Source: Larix kaempferi (Eukaryota > Streptophyta > Pinopsida > Pinales > Pinaceae). From it: DNA of 64,000 nucleotides. Of this stretch, positions 1 through 12,032 are shown one piece after another. The notes beneath the pieces were generated by a model that made no database searches, had not been told where the DNA came from, and saw only the letters and a list, made by a program, of their open reading frames with translations. The stretch spans positions 9,177,001 through 9,241,000 of the forward strand of contig BSBM01000461.1 in NCBI GenBank assembly GCA_027924585.1, written 5' to 3'. The position numbers and the translations under genes are program-made. How positions within the stretch are numbered: position 1 is the first letter of the stretch; each line of letters starts with the position of its first letter.

Positions 1-56
1 AGACTTGAACTCAAGACCTATTAAGGAATAAAGCAACTTTGAACCAAGTGAGCTAG
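1..56 (-). repeat. tRNA-like SINE head (partial, runs off window)
   Basis: Read on the minus strand, 44-55 gives TAGCTCACTTGG, close to a pol III A box, and 1-12 gives GAGTTCAAGTCT, close to a B box. Their starts are 43 bases apart, the normal tRNA spacing. This is the expected layout of a tRNA-derived SINE promoter. The body and tail lie beyond the window edge, so the family cannot be named. It could also be a decayed tRNA gene, but the arms do not pair well enough to call one. Confidence 0.45.
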
Positions 57-95
57 ATTAAAAGGTATGTAAAATATGGGAATGAGGAAGGGGGC

Positions 96-117
96 TTTTT
101 TTTTTTTTTTTTTTTTT
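96..117 (-). repeat. poly(A) tract on minus strand (22 T on plus)
   Basis: A run of 22 T on the plus strand lies directly after the short gag start of element E as read on the minus strand. It could be a retroposition tail or a simple slippage tract. It marks the point where recognisable element E sequence stops. Confidence 0.7.
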
Positions 118-366
118 ACTCTTCTTGCTCGGTTTGCGTGCTTGCCATTTTTCCTTCAGATATGATGAAATACGCGTTTCTGGAGCAACCGGGAACCGTT
201 TTCGATCAAATGAAAACTATTTCCCAATGAAAACGACGCTCCGGATGCAATGGAACACCTCCCACAGCCCAGAAATGCACATAAATACCAGAACTAGAAA
301 CCCTTGCGAGTTTCGGCAACAACAGTTCAAGATCTAGATCATAACCGAAAGAGGCACTTCATAAAA

Positions 367-378
367 GATCTGATACCA
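367..378 (-). other. primer binding site of element E
   Basis: The minus strand reads TGGTATCAGATC directly after the LTR. The usual plant initiator-Met tRNA site is TGGTATCAGAGC, so this copy carries one mismatch. Confidence 0.7.
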
Positions 379-836
379 TGTTCGGGTACACAAGGTACTA
401 CCAAAGGACCGAACACCAAGAGCAACCACTTCACACAAACAGATCATAGATCAACACACCGATGTTTTGACGTGGTTTAAACCCTCTTGAGGGAAACACT
501 CCACGGCCCCGGCCAAATAGCTTCTACGGGACAATTTATTATGCAAAGAAAGAAAGTTACAAATGAGCTTCTCATAATCGATCAACTAAACAATGACCCT
601 CCATGCTCTTTAAATAGAGATCATGGACCAATCGGGTGTTAAGCCACGGATCAAGGTTAGGTTTGATCTAAGAGAAGTTGATCCGTCAGATCACTCTTTG
701 TCGGGAACATATCGTGACCGTCGGATTAAGTATTTACAAATGCATACTAATGCATACTAAAGAAACACACTATCCTTAACGGATATATTACACAAGTTGA
801 TCTTAACTAACTCCTAAGTGTCTAAATATCCTAACA
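379..836 (-). repeat. 5' LTR of element E (458 bp)
   Basis: The LTR is bounded by TG at 379 and CA at 836 on the plus strand and has TG...CA ends on its own strand too. A TATA-like TATTTAAAG lies on the minus strand near 609-617 and an AATAAA-like word lies downstream, giving a plausible U3-R-U5 order. It is immediately followed on the minus strand by the primer site. Adjacent TCAGG matches the uninterrupted copy of the flanking repeat. Confidence 0.8.
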
Positions 837-2025
837 TCAGGTTTTGGGATCGGGGGTCTAAGAAGCAACTCTTGGAGCTGGGTGGTCAGCTAGACTATCC
901 TAGTTGGCAGACAGGAAGATCAAGTTTAGGTGATTGAGTACTCTAAGGGTTTGGGTTTTTCTTTTACAGGTATTTTATTTCTTTATTGTTGTCCTTTTAT
1001 TTATATGTGGAAGGAGGTGGAACACTAATTTAATTCAATGAATAATATGTTTTGTAATTTAATTCTTACATGTATTGAAAATTTTGATCTATACCTACAA
1101 TTACCTCATATTTTAATTGTTTTCTACCTGAACATGAGACATATTAACTTAGAATGACACAGAAGCAAATACAGACAAGTAGTCAACAAGTTAGAGTAGC
1201 TAAATAAACCAATGGATTTAGAAAAGATGTTTTGAGCAAACCAATGACTTATTTAGGTACCTACACCTACCATGAATTGAATCTATATATCGATATCATG
1301 ACTATTAAATCTGTGCATATAAAAATTTTCCATAAACATTAAATTAAGTAAATACATAATAGCAGATATCAATCATGGAATTCATATACAAATGAGAAAA
1401 TTATATTTTTTAACAAAAATAGTCCTCCAATTGATTGTAGATGAAGGATGTTCCTCCTAGGAGTAGGCTCTCTATCACACCATTTCTTTATATGGTAAAG
1501 TCTTCCCTAATTTGGGGCTATCAATCTATAACAACCCCAAATATTGAAAATGCACAATTTTAAAAAAAAAATCAATATGCTCATAAGGAAACTAAATCTT
1601 TCATAATACTTAACTCATGATGAAATATTCAATGGTTTGAATAGCACTTTCATAATTTCACTACTCTGTCTTTCATCATACTTGAATTAATACATGGGAA
1701 AAATTCATGGATTATAAACTTAAGTACTTATAATAGAAAGTATTTCTTTATTTGTTAATACAACCAAAGCAATTTCAAAATATTACTGACTCATTATTCA
1801 ATCTCAATGATTTCCTTTCCCATACATAACAACTCTTTTCCTTACCATACCCTTTAATTTTAGGACATAAAAAATACCATTCAATGCAAACTTAACTATT
1901 ATACAAATGATCAATGACCACATCATCACTATGATCACAACAAATTCATAATAATATAGACCATAATTGAAAATTTCATACTAAGTATCCCTATGAGTTT
2001 ACTTCCTACCTTAAACTCTTTTCTC
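837..2025. repeat. repeat Y, copy 1
   Basis: From 837 the sequence matches 62819-64000 nearly base for base, by eye about 95 percent identical, in the same orientation about 62 kb apart. The shared block includes TTCTTTTACAG at about 958-969, the words around AACAACCCC near 1530 and AT-rich runs. The second copy leaves the window, so the true right end is unknown. On the minus strand near 1410-1520 both copies share a short reading frame of about 35 codons containing RNGVIES and GGTSFIYNQL. I do not recognise it. No other gene is seen here. Confidence 0.85.
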
Positions 2026-5000
2026 ATGTACAAACTATCTATCATCAATTAATATATATCACCAAATGCACAAGTCCATTCTTCATGGATCATCTTTATA
2101 CCCATGGTCTTAAATGTTTTATATATATGTTTATATAGCTATATATGGATATAATCCTATCTGCATAAAATCATTACTTTTATATATATCAAACAAAACT
2201 TAAAATACCTTTTAACCATAAAAAAAAATTAGTAAAGGGATCGAAGCTGAGAGAACAATTTCAATCATCCATTGAAATCATAACCCCCGGTTACACATAG
2301 ATATCGTGGATCAATCCAACGAATACTTCATCAACATAATAAACAACATTAATTCGGAGAGGTGGGTAATGGATCCACTATCTGTTAAGCAAACAATTCA
2401 TCGTGGATTAAGAGGCAATATCTCCTAATAGGGGATCAACTTAAATGTAACTGCCACAGGATAAACAAGGGGGAGGTGCAATGAGCTAATTGCATGCCTC
2501 AATTTAACTAATAAAACAAGATTGTTTACAAGCAAACATTTACTCCCAAGATTGATCGTCCCTCTGTTCTATGCCATGTAGGAAGAGGTTGACTAATAAT
2601 TACACAAAGTCTGATTAAGATAATATATACCAAACAAAAATTAAGCATTTGATTTCATTAATAAATAGTGGATCGTGTTTCCAATTAGACTAGCAGATAA
2701 CCAATCATTCCACTCTAGTAGAATCCATTTCTCACTCTTTTAAACAGAGAATTAAAATGCCAACGTTTACATAAAGGATTGATCTCGATATATGATCGAT
2801 CCCTTATCTGGACAAAGAATAAATATTTAAACGTTTTCTCAAAGGGTCAATCTCCAGAGAGAGATGATCTCTGTAATTCAAGGACAACATATAAAATCGA
2901 AACACATAAAAAGAGAATCTAATCCCATAAAGGATCGACCTCTTAACTTTTTTTAAAACATCAATTCGGATATCCACCATAAACACAAAATCAATCTCCA
3001 TAGAGAATTGACCTGCTAAATTTTAAACAACAATTAAAATGTTTATCATAAAGAGAGGATTGACCTATTAACTTTTGCATAGAACATTTAAACCGATGGT
3101 CGATCTTTGTTGAGGATCGACGTCTTATCGTTTTCACAGAGAATACCTAAAACTCATTTAAACAAAGGATCAATCTTTGTAGAGAATCGACCTCTTAATA
3201 TTTTGTACAGATAAATATATCAAACAAAAACAGAGGATTGATCTCTGTAGAGTATCGATCCATTAAATATTTGACAATAAATAAAATGTACACATTAACC
3301 AGATGATTGATCCCCATAGAGAATTGATCTCTCCCATTAAAATGTCTCAACACAATAATATATAACCAAAGAAATGAATTAGACATGATTACATAGAAGA
3401 AGATCACACCATAGATCTATAACTTCAAACGATTCGCCTCAATAGATATATTTATCATAGAGATTGCTAGAAACGATACCCATAGGGGTTTGTTTCTATC
3501 ATAGAGACTTCATAAAATATTTGTTGACTGAATCAATCCGCAGGAACCTCAATTTAGTTCTAAATCATATCGATATATATAATTCATCCACTACATTCAT
3601 CACACTAATGAAAAAGAACCAAACATTTCACACAAGATTCAATCCCATAACTCACAAAGTTTTGATACGTACATCATTTCGGTCCAACATACGTTATTAA
3701 CACAATGTACATTGTTCATATTTAATGAATGTGAAGATGCAATAAGGATATTAATCCATCCTCCTGCACACGCATTACTCATAAAAGAGCACACAGTCTA
3801 TAACGTTTTTCCTGGGTTTCAATCCCACACTTTACATTATCATTAAAATACATAGAGTTCTCATCAACGGATTGTACAGAGTTATAATACAAAAAAATCA
3901 AAAATTGATTATTAGAACTAGTTATAGGATCTTCGATCTGTACAACTCATGTTATATTAATATAGTACATAAATCCTATACGGATTTACCTCAACCCATC
4001 GCAATCAGATTCAACCTACTAGCATATGTAAAACAGAGTGTATAAAATAAAACAAAGCACATGATATATCCATATTTGTGATATGTATACATATGTAACA
4101 TAATGCAATATTTTCCCAACTTAAGGAATCAAAACAAAGTATATAGGTACATATAACAGTTGTATTATACTTCAAACAAACACACACACACACATCTATT
4201 TATAACAGAGTGATGTAATCCAAGTTATGCCACCATAGCTTGTATATGTAATAAAAAATAAACGACCATAATATATGCCATTCACAACTCATTGGTTCAT
4301 AAGAAAAATTACACTTACTTGAAATAATGTGATTGAAAACATGGAGAATCAGTTCCTCCCAACGATATAAGAGAGTAGCACAACTGCCATCTCAACTCCA
4401 CCCCCTATTTGGATCACCACCAGGCACACTAGAACTAACAAGCAAATATTCCATGCAACACTCTCTCTTGGAGTCTGTAACAAGGTTAGTGATAGACTTA
4501 CAAAAAAGAGAAACACTCAACACATGCAGTCATAGAAAAATTTCTTTGTGCACAACACAACATCCTGTGCTTTTTCAGTGCACCAATTTATAGTTTTTTC
4601 CCAGGTCTTGTGCCATCCCAATCAAATCTCATTCAATCCTTCAATCCCTATGGTTTAGTATCTTGTTTGGTAGTTGAGCTTTTAGATTGGATTTGATTGG
4701 TAAAATATCTCTTTGTTTACACTTGTTATATGTCTCAAGGTGGTGTCCCCTCATTTAACTGAGTTCTCCAAGTCTCTTTCATTTTATTAATAATAAAAAT
4801 AATAATTGTTGTGCAAAGTATCACTCAAATCCTATGTGAGTATTTTTGAGTTTTTAAATAATTCTTACAAATAATAAATTGTTTCAACATATTTCTCAAA
4901 ACTTTTAAATCAAAATAAATAAGAATGTCTTGGGGTATCGCATAATCCACAAGGGTGAAGCTTCCCAATCCTACTACTCGACCACAACTTATACAACAAT

Positions 5001-5781
5001 CTAGTGCAAAAATACCCTACACATTTGTCCCAATCCAATAGTACTCATCCCCCATTATCCTACAAAGCACAAGGATTGGGAGCCGATTCGTTGTACCTCA
5101 ATCCCTCAAGCTATCCCCATTCCCTTCTAGTTCTCCAACACAAGCTAGTTGAGGAGTCTTTGTGATGGGGATCCAAGTACCTCATTTGCAGGATAGGTTT
5201 CTCTCACATTGGAACCACTCCCATTAGCACTAGTTTTCCACATTAATTAACATGAACAATTATGAAAGTTCTAGTTTTCATCTCTTTAGTTCCATCATGA
5301 AGGCCCCTTCCCCAAAAGGATAGTCATTGATTAATGACAGAAGTACTGACGAAATAACCTTAATTTCCCACTTTTTATATGCATACTCAAAACTACCCAT
5401 GTGGCACTCATGAAGAGCCTAGTTTCCCATCTAATCCAAGCTTATGATAATATAATCAATAGATGTTAATTAAGCCCCTCTCATAAACATGCATGTATGG
5501 AACTTAGGATAAACTCACTATCTAAGGTTATTAAGTAGGGATACTAACTTTAGTTAGTAAGTCACTAGGATCATTCCCCCCTTGGAACCTCTTTCACTTC
5601 CCCCTCGTGTGGAATCATAGTCCCTCCATATCTTATTCATCATTTTCCATCTACTTTTTTCAAGGATTTTATATTAAATATCAAAAGTATTCATTTACAA
5701 CAACTTTGGTCATCCTAGAATGTTTATATATAACCTCTAGACATTCCATCATTACATTCTCGAGTAAAACATGAGGTGTTA
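2026..5781. other. AT-rich non-coding stretch, possible old long LTR
   Basis: No credible gene is seen. The right edge carries GGTGTTACA (about 5773-5781), which on the minus strand is TGTAACACC, a common Ty3-gypsy LTR start. It abruptly cuts the copia fragment that follows. A partly matching TATAACAACCCC lies near 1526. If these pair, 1526-5781 would be one ~4.2-kb LTR, but no primer site or target duplication was found. A short CA repeat lies at about 4177-4194 and a degenerate tandem array at 2776-3335. Confidence 0.35.
2776..3335. repeat. degenerate ~65-bp tandem array with ATCGATC-like cores
   Basis: About nine diverged units share a core resembling AGGATTGATCTCTGTAGAG followed by AATCGACCTCTTAA. 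Unit cores begin near 2776, 2843, 2930, 2991, 3053, 3100, 3165, 3232 and 3302, giving a spacing mostly of 61 to 70. Each core is partly self-complementary around the central TGTA. The array has no open frame. Confidence 0.6.
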
Positions 5782-5784
5782 CAA

Positions 5785-7560
5785 TAGTATTTTACCTTAC
5801 TAAATTCTACACTTCTTACGAAATTTATTGGACTCATTTGTACATAGCTCTCCAACATTATATGTCATCAACACCTTTCTTTTATTCTCTTCTTGTTTTT
5901 CTACAAGATATTTAAACTCTTTAAATTTACTAAAAACTTCATACTTATTATGGAAGAAATAAACCCATGTGTTTCTAGAGAAATCATAAATGAATTAAAC
6001 ATAATATATAGATTTTCCTAGTAATGAAATAGGAAGAGGTCCGAACACATCATTGTTATTATTTACAAGAATCATTTTTCTCTTGTAGCACCATATGCAA
6101 ATCTTAACCAATTTTTTTTTCCATATATGCAATGTTCACATAAATCAAAATCTAATGAGAAATCTAACATATCATTTTCCATACCTTTACCATTTAATGC
6201 TCAAAGGCCCTTCTCGCCAATATTTCCCAATCTCGAATGCCATATCATTCTCTTGTCTACAAGGAAAATAAGGATCCAAACTTCTTCAATGTTATCCTCA
6301 ACAACAACAAAACTATACACCTATCATTAAAAGTGCTTCCATAGGAAGTTATAATCTAAACTCCCTACATGTCATCAACATCATTTCTCTTGGAACCATC
6401 TTGCATGTTTCATTTTCAAATAACGTATGCACACATGTATCATCCATCTTGCTTATAGATATCAATTGTTTGGCTAGATCTAGAATGTGTAAAACCCCAG
6501 GATGAGTTTTAATCCTTCCACCTTTGAGAAGTATCTTGACCCTTCCAATTCCTATCATTTTGGTTGTCAATCAATATCCTAGAAAAAAATTACCTCCGTT
6601 GTATTTTTTATATTCAAAAAACAACTCCTTGTGCTGAGACATATGGAATGAAGTGCTTGAGTCAATCAACCATACATCATGATTTGTATGTGTACTTGTA
6701 GGTTCCAAGTAAACATCATGTCCTTCTTGTGTAGAGGGTTATGTTTTCCGTAGAAGGAGCATCATCATATCCCTTACTTTTATCAATACTCTTAGATTTG
6801 CAATTTTTCTTATAGTTCCCATCTTTACCACATTTTCGTCATTTATTTTCAACTTTTCCTCGAGATTTAGATCTATTCTAAACTTAGATATACCCCCAGA
6901 ACACTTATTTTTCCTCTTTTAAAAATTATATCTCACAGATAAAAAATAATTGGCCACACCCTCCATGGGTTTTTGTCCCATTTTCCCTAGCAAAAAGGAT
7001 TCAACTACATCCTCAAACATAAAGGATTGACTGGAAGTAACAATTCTACAACTAGATTATCCCAAGTGTTTGGAAAAGAACATAGCAATGCAATACACTT
7101 ATATTTTTCCTCCATCTTAATATCAACAAAGACTAGTTGACTTACCAAAGTATTAAAGGTTTTTAGATGATCAACCATCCTAAGATGAAACAACTTATTT
7201 AAAAGAAATATTATATTCACCAATGAATTTAATTGATACAAATACCCCAGCTTATCCCATATCTTCCTTGCATTGTATTCTCTAGATATGTTCAACAAAA
7301 ATAAATCTGAGAGGCATAGTTGAATCATTCTTATTGTTTTTCTCTCTAGATTTAACCAGTCTTTTTATAACATACTAGTGGGAGTTGTACCTAGATCCAT
7401 AACATTCCAGCAATCTTTGTCCACAAGAACATCTTCTATCTTCATATTCCATTTAATTCAAGTCTCTAGCATTAAAATTATTGATTTATATTCTTAAGCT
7501 ATTTGTCATTTTACTTGCACAAGATTTATTGTGCAAAGCTCCAACTCTAACACAGGCTTA
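5785..7560 (-). pseudogene. copia retrotransposon fragment: gag, protease, integrase N-part
   Basis: Read on the minus strand from the right. Near 7445-7380 is a gag start of Ty1-copia type (EDVLVDKDCW). At 7328-7005 is the UBN2-type gag core, including ARKIWDKLG and the motif SQLVFVDIK. Near 6840-6790 is a decayed zinc knuckle (KCGKDGNYKKNC). Near 6690-6640 is the protease motif WLIDSSTSFHMS, where the family norm is DSGAS. At 6570-6349 is the region following protease (IGIGRVKI, GVLHILDL). At about 6130-5800 is the integrase zinc/core region, with DFSRNTWVYFF. Frameshifts and stops are frequent. The fragment ends abruptly at about 5782 inside the integrase core. RT and RNaseH are absent. 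The leader continues to about 7669, where element A begins. Confidence 0.8.
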
Positions 7561-7669
7561 TCCCAAACCCAGGATATCCTTCTAATATAGGTAGATAATA
7601 GTTTCCACCAACTTATTCCACCAAGATAATTAGTCCTCCATCTTCTTGGAAATTGTCTACATCTTTTCA

Positions 7670-10059
7670 TGTCATGTCCCCAAATTTTTCATTGGGTCAC
7701 AATGGCCTAAGCCCCTTGGCCATACTCATGATAGTTTGTCAAATTGATGCATATTCAAATAATTTCCAAGAATGATGTCCAAGTTAGTAATAATGTAAAA
7801 TTAGATCCAAATAGACAAGGTGGGTCACATTAAGAGAAATTCACAATTCAAAGTTTGTAATATACCCATCCAAATGAACTATCATGGAGGAAAATTACTA
7901 GTTCCCTAGGTTGGGGGTGGAAGCATTAAAAGTTGGAATAAGGGAGTTACAAGACCCAAAATGACCTTATACTTACAAATTCACATTAAATGGGTCAAAC
8001 AAATAATAATAAATTTAAAATAAGGTGGAATTGGATCATGAGGGCACATAAGAGGTTGTGGGACCCACATGTGGCAAGCTTCCCCACTACACTTGGCATT
8101 ATTCTCTCACCAATTCGAGTTCAAGATGAAGGGTAAAATACTTGGGGGATTTGAAGAGGTATTATTCATGGAATGAATCATGTAAGGTCGAATTGGAGTG
8201 GAAGAGAAACACCCATGGAAGAGGAAGAGGCATCTTAGAAGAATGGTGACACTTGGAGCTAGATTCCCTAACTCCTATGACAACAATGATGAAGATTCTA
8301 TGAAAATTATGGCAAATTCCAGACCTGATCGCTGCCATATGACATATATGACATGTCAGGCCTAAAAATAGCCTCTAAGATGGAACACAAGGGATTTATG
8401 GAAGCCAAGACGATTTCCCGTTCGAATTGAGGGATGATGGAGACTAGGAATTGTTGGACAAGTGGCACACATTGGAATCTCTTCCAAACTTCAGTTTGCA
8501 TGAGGCTTTTGGAAGCAATTCGAACCATGGAGGACTTGAGAATTTTATAAAATACAATAGCAAATAAGGAAATGGGCTTTTGATCATTTCTCGTTTTGCA
8601 AATTGGAGAGCATAGATTGTCCATGCTAGTGGAGTGTTTACTCTACTTTCCTTAGTACCAATGTCGAGGCTGCAAGATTCCCATCCTAAGTGGACAGTCT
8701 TAACTAACACCTCGGGGTTTTGGTGTAACGGTTTGTATCATTTGGTATCAGAGCCTCCACCCAAGTTCAAGTCAGAGAGCGGGTGACAATGTCGGCATTG
8801 CAGTGTTCTCCCGAGGCTCGTACGACGCAAAGGGGACACCACCGTACGGGTGCACATCCAGCCCAAAGTCTGGACTGCGGAGCAGGGTGGGATGTTAAGA
8901 TTCTAGTGGACAGCCTTAACTAACACCTCGGGGTTTTGGTGTAACGGCTTGTATCAATTGAAGAGGACATTCATACCTTTCATTTGGAGTTACAATGGAT
9001 TCATTTGTTTCATGTTGAAGCTACAAGTCTTCTGATGGTCTTCTCTTCTTCAACTTGCTCCCACATCTCTTCCAATTTTCTCTCTATATTCTTGCTCTTG
9101 GAGGAAGGGCGCACATGGAGAGATATTGATCTCTTTGGGAGAGTCCAAGGGGACCCATTTATTTGTAATATGATTTAAACACTCTGTATTTTATGCTCAG
9201 ATATACCTCATATCTAAAATCCAAGTGAAACCATGTAATAATGCCAAACTATGTATGAATGGTGCCATATTTCCATATATCTTGTGGAGAGAGCTTGAAG
9301 TTTTTTGGTATCTACTCGTATCAGTAAATATATGTGGTTTTATTTCTATTTAGAGAGCCATTAATATACTGAATATTTTTCACGCACCTTATGAAATTCC
9401 TTGTAACATTTCTCTCAAATTTCATAGCAAGTTATAGCAGTTTTCTCTCATTTCCCCCTATGTTAAGACATGTTTACAAATCTATGATTTATGGGAGTTT
9501 CAACCAGCTTTAGGAACTGATTAATGATGCATTTGGGTGCCCATTTAAGTAATATAACTAATCCATGTCTCTGTTCTGAAATTTTGGAGGTTCGTACTGC
9601 ATTTGGGAAGCCTTTAGTGACCTCTACCCTTGGGGATTTGAACCTCAAATTTACTAGCAAATTTCCCTATTTTCTCCTGAACTTAAATGAATGTTGCAGA
9701 AGTCTTTTTATAGTGTATACAAAAATATTAGGATCATTTTTATGTCCTAATACCTTTCAATCATTCTCATACCCAATTTGAAATCCTTAGGATTCTTTTG
9801 GAGCCATCTACCCTTGGGAATTTCAACATCGATTTTCCTAGTAATTTTTCCTTTCATTCTCTGATTGTAAATGCAAGTTGATGAAGTATTTAGAAATTTT
9901 CCAAGCATATAATATCTGAATTAGTGTGTCATAATACACCTCAATCCACTCTGTACATAATTTGAAACCATTTTGGATCATTTGGGACAGTTTGGAGTTT
10001 CACTAGTCCAAGATTCGAATTGGCCAAATTGGGTAAAATTCCAAATTGGGGATATTACA
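7670..10059 (+). repeat. 5' LTR of element A (2390 bp, includes a TRIM)
   Basis: The LTR starts TGTCATG and ends GATATTACA, immediately before the primer site. It holds an inserted TRIM at 8671-8956, so its original length was about 2.1 kb. Short ORFs inside it, on both strands, are not supported as genes. Confidence 0.8.
8671..8956 (+). mobile_element. TRIM/SMART-like miniature LTR element (286 bp)
   Basis: Two direct repeats, 8671-8740 and 8893-8956, share GTGGACAG followed by the block CTTAACTAACACCTCGGGG and a GTATCA end. They flank a ~150-bp interior. TGGTATCAGAGCC at 8743-8755 follows the first repeat by two bases, as a primer site should. The interior is GC-rich and carries no ORF. 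Size and layout resemble the very small TRIM/SMART class known in plants. The first repeat has a few extra bases near its start. I could not find a clean target duplication (GAGGC left, ATTGA right), so the insertion may be old or one boundary may be off by a few bases. Confidence 0.75.
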
Positions 10060-10060
10060 G

Positions 10061-10072
10061 TGGTATCAGAGC
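10061..10072 (+). other. primer binding site of element A
   Basis: TGGTATCAGAGC, complementary to the initiator-Met tRNA 3' end, lies one base after the LTR end ATTACA. Confidence 0.85.
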
Positions 10073-10124
10073 ATGGTCCTTGCACCTATTATTAATATCA
10101 TACATCGAAGAATAATTTGAATCC

Positions 10125-12032
10125 ATGTCTTATTCAGACTTAGATTATGACCAATATGAGGAGGATTATTCTTTCTATGCCTCAAAGGAAAATGATTTCT
10201 ATGAGTAGTATGATGATGACTACGATGAGAAATATGAGGAAGATAATGTCCAGGAGGTACCTTCTACAAGTATATCCCATCATATCTCATTTGGAAGAAT
10301 AAATGATAGTTATTCGTATAGCCATGTGTATGGAGAAGATATATGTTCCACAATCAAAGATCAGTTTTTGGGGGAGCATGAAAGGATTAAAAATCAGCCT
10401 ATTTGTGAGAAGAGCAGTGAAATATCCGAAGCTTCATGGAACGCATGTGTTTCCTATTTGAAGTTAATTTTTGGGCCTTCTTCAAAAACGGCTCCAAAGA
10501 TCTTGATCCTAAGGAAACCAAGGGGCAATATGCATCAACTTGCTTTAAGGAGAGAAATGTGGAGACCCATGAGCCACCTAGTTCTGAAATAGGCGAGGTA
10601 GAAGAAGGATTACATGAAGAGGATCGAAATTCACAACCAAGTGACTCTAAAAAATATGAAGAAAAATCACGTGAGCATGAATAAGGCTCTATTGAAATAT
10701 TGAATATCATTTCGAGACACATTCTACATTGGACATGAATCAAAGAGCATCTACTAATTTATGCTTGAACTATGAAGGAGTACCTACTGATGGGTGCTCA
10801 CACCTCTATGTTGGTGACAGAGAGATCAATTTTGAAAGTGTTGCTACAAGACAAACTTCCATTAAGCATGAAAATGAATACCTTGTATTAGTTGAAGAAG
10901 AACTCAGATCAACTTCCCCATCACCACTTGAGCTTCATGAAGTTGGTCCAAACAACAAGGAAGAATATGGGGAATTTCATTTGCAAGAGACTCATTTTCT
11001 TGAAGGGTCCTTGAATATGGATGAAAAGAAGATTCAAGAGGCCTTGAAAAATTTCCATGACACACATACATTGGTTTCTAAATTTTGTTGGTGTGTGGAC
11101 GAGAAATATTCCCTTGAAGACATGGAGAAAATCTAGAAGGCAATGCTGGACACCAAAGTTAATTTTTTAAATGTGCTTTCTAATAGAGATTATTTAATTG
11201 ATCTTGTTGGTTTTTATCATGGAATAACCTTGAACGATGCAGAAGAGAATGACAAGCTCTCAAATGAGTTGGATTCCACCCAAAATACACTCCAAAAATC
11301 TATGGTGCATATTGAGCAACTTCAAGAGAAGTTGCAAATGTCCTTTACACCCTCCTACATATCAGACAATCATTCAATGGATGAAATAATTTATTTTAGA
11401 AAGTAGTAACCTCATGTAATGGTGTAACATGAGGTACATGTTGATATCTAGGTTCCTGAATATGCTATGTACTCAAACAAGAAGGAAGACAAGCACTTGT
11501 CTTTGTTCAGAGGGGTTATGACCTACCTCGTGGAGAGAGTTGCAAAGCCTTGAAGGAGGAACATGATCTCATAATAGTTGTACCATAAAATTATGGAGAA
11601 GACAAATTAAATATTTCGATGGGTAAGATTTGCAAAGAGTTAAGTTTGGTTCATAATTCTTCACCCCCTACTTCTTATTCAGCCACACCAATTGGAGATG
11701 AAAATTGGGTGAAAGGTGTTTTTCTAAGGGTGCCACATGAGGAGTATGAAACTCCTATATCTCCTTTTGATGATGACATGACTATAGAACCTTATTGTTT
11801 ACATTTGAAGAGGAATCCTTTTTTACCTTATGATGATACATATCTTCATGGATGCACTTATGATGTTCACTTGAGTCACTTGAAGACTCATGATTTTCCT
11901 TGCTCCTTTCTTAGTTCAATTGATGTTGGAGGAACGTCATCAACTACTTGGGTGAAGAAATATATAATTGGAGAAATTTTTTATTGGAAGAAACATCCTT
12001 TGTTATTTCTTGATGATACACATATCCATTGA
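10125..12032 (+). pseudogene. broken ORF series of element A, unknown product
   Basis: An ATG at 10125 begins a very acidic, tyrosine-rich stretch (SDLDYDQYEEDYSFYASKEN), with an in-frame TAG near 10207. The coding signal then jumps frames: about 10436-10684, then 10729-11136 and 11143-11406 in one frame around a TAG, then 11619-12032. The 11143-11406 part looks helical and acidic (SNELDSTQNTLQKSMVHIEQ). No zinc knuckle, protease or RT motif is visible. By position it should be gag or an element-specific ORF, but I do not recognise a family. The interior up to 12976 has no further credible ORF. Confidence 0.5.

Larger units (their letters stand above)
119..836 (-). mobile_element. copia-type LTR element E, 5' part only
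   Basis: The element reads on the minus strand: 5' LTR (836 to 379), a primer site (378 to 367), a ~220-base leader, and an ATG at 148-146 opening ten codons beginning MASTQ before a TAA that abuts the poly(A) tract. The LTR starts TGTTAGGATATT on the minus strand and ends in CA. TCAGG at 837-841 is the right-hand target duplication; the matching empty site is at 62819-62823. Only the start of gag is visible, so the copia assignment rests on LTR style, primer site and leader-gag spacing. Confidence 0.7.

Noticed and set aside
1410-1520. Minus-strand RNGVIES frame as the continuation of the copia integrase cut at 5782
   Set aside because: Similarity to the usual QQNGVAER segment is only a few residues and flanking residues do not fit.
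2776-3335. CRISPR-like array
   Set aside because: Units are diverged, spacing is irregular and the context is a plant repeat; no cas genes.
8307-8710. Two overlapping minus-strand ORFs of 88-105 codons
   Set aside because: Inside the LTR of element A and running into the TRIM; no recognisable motif.
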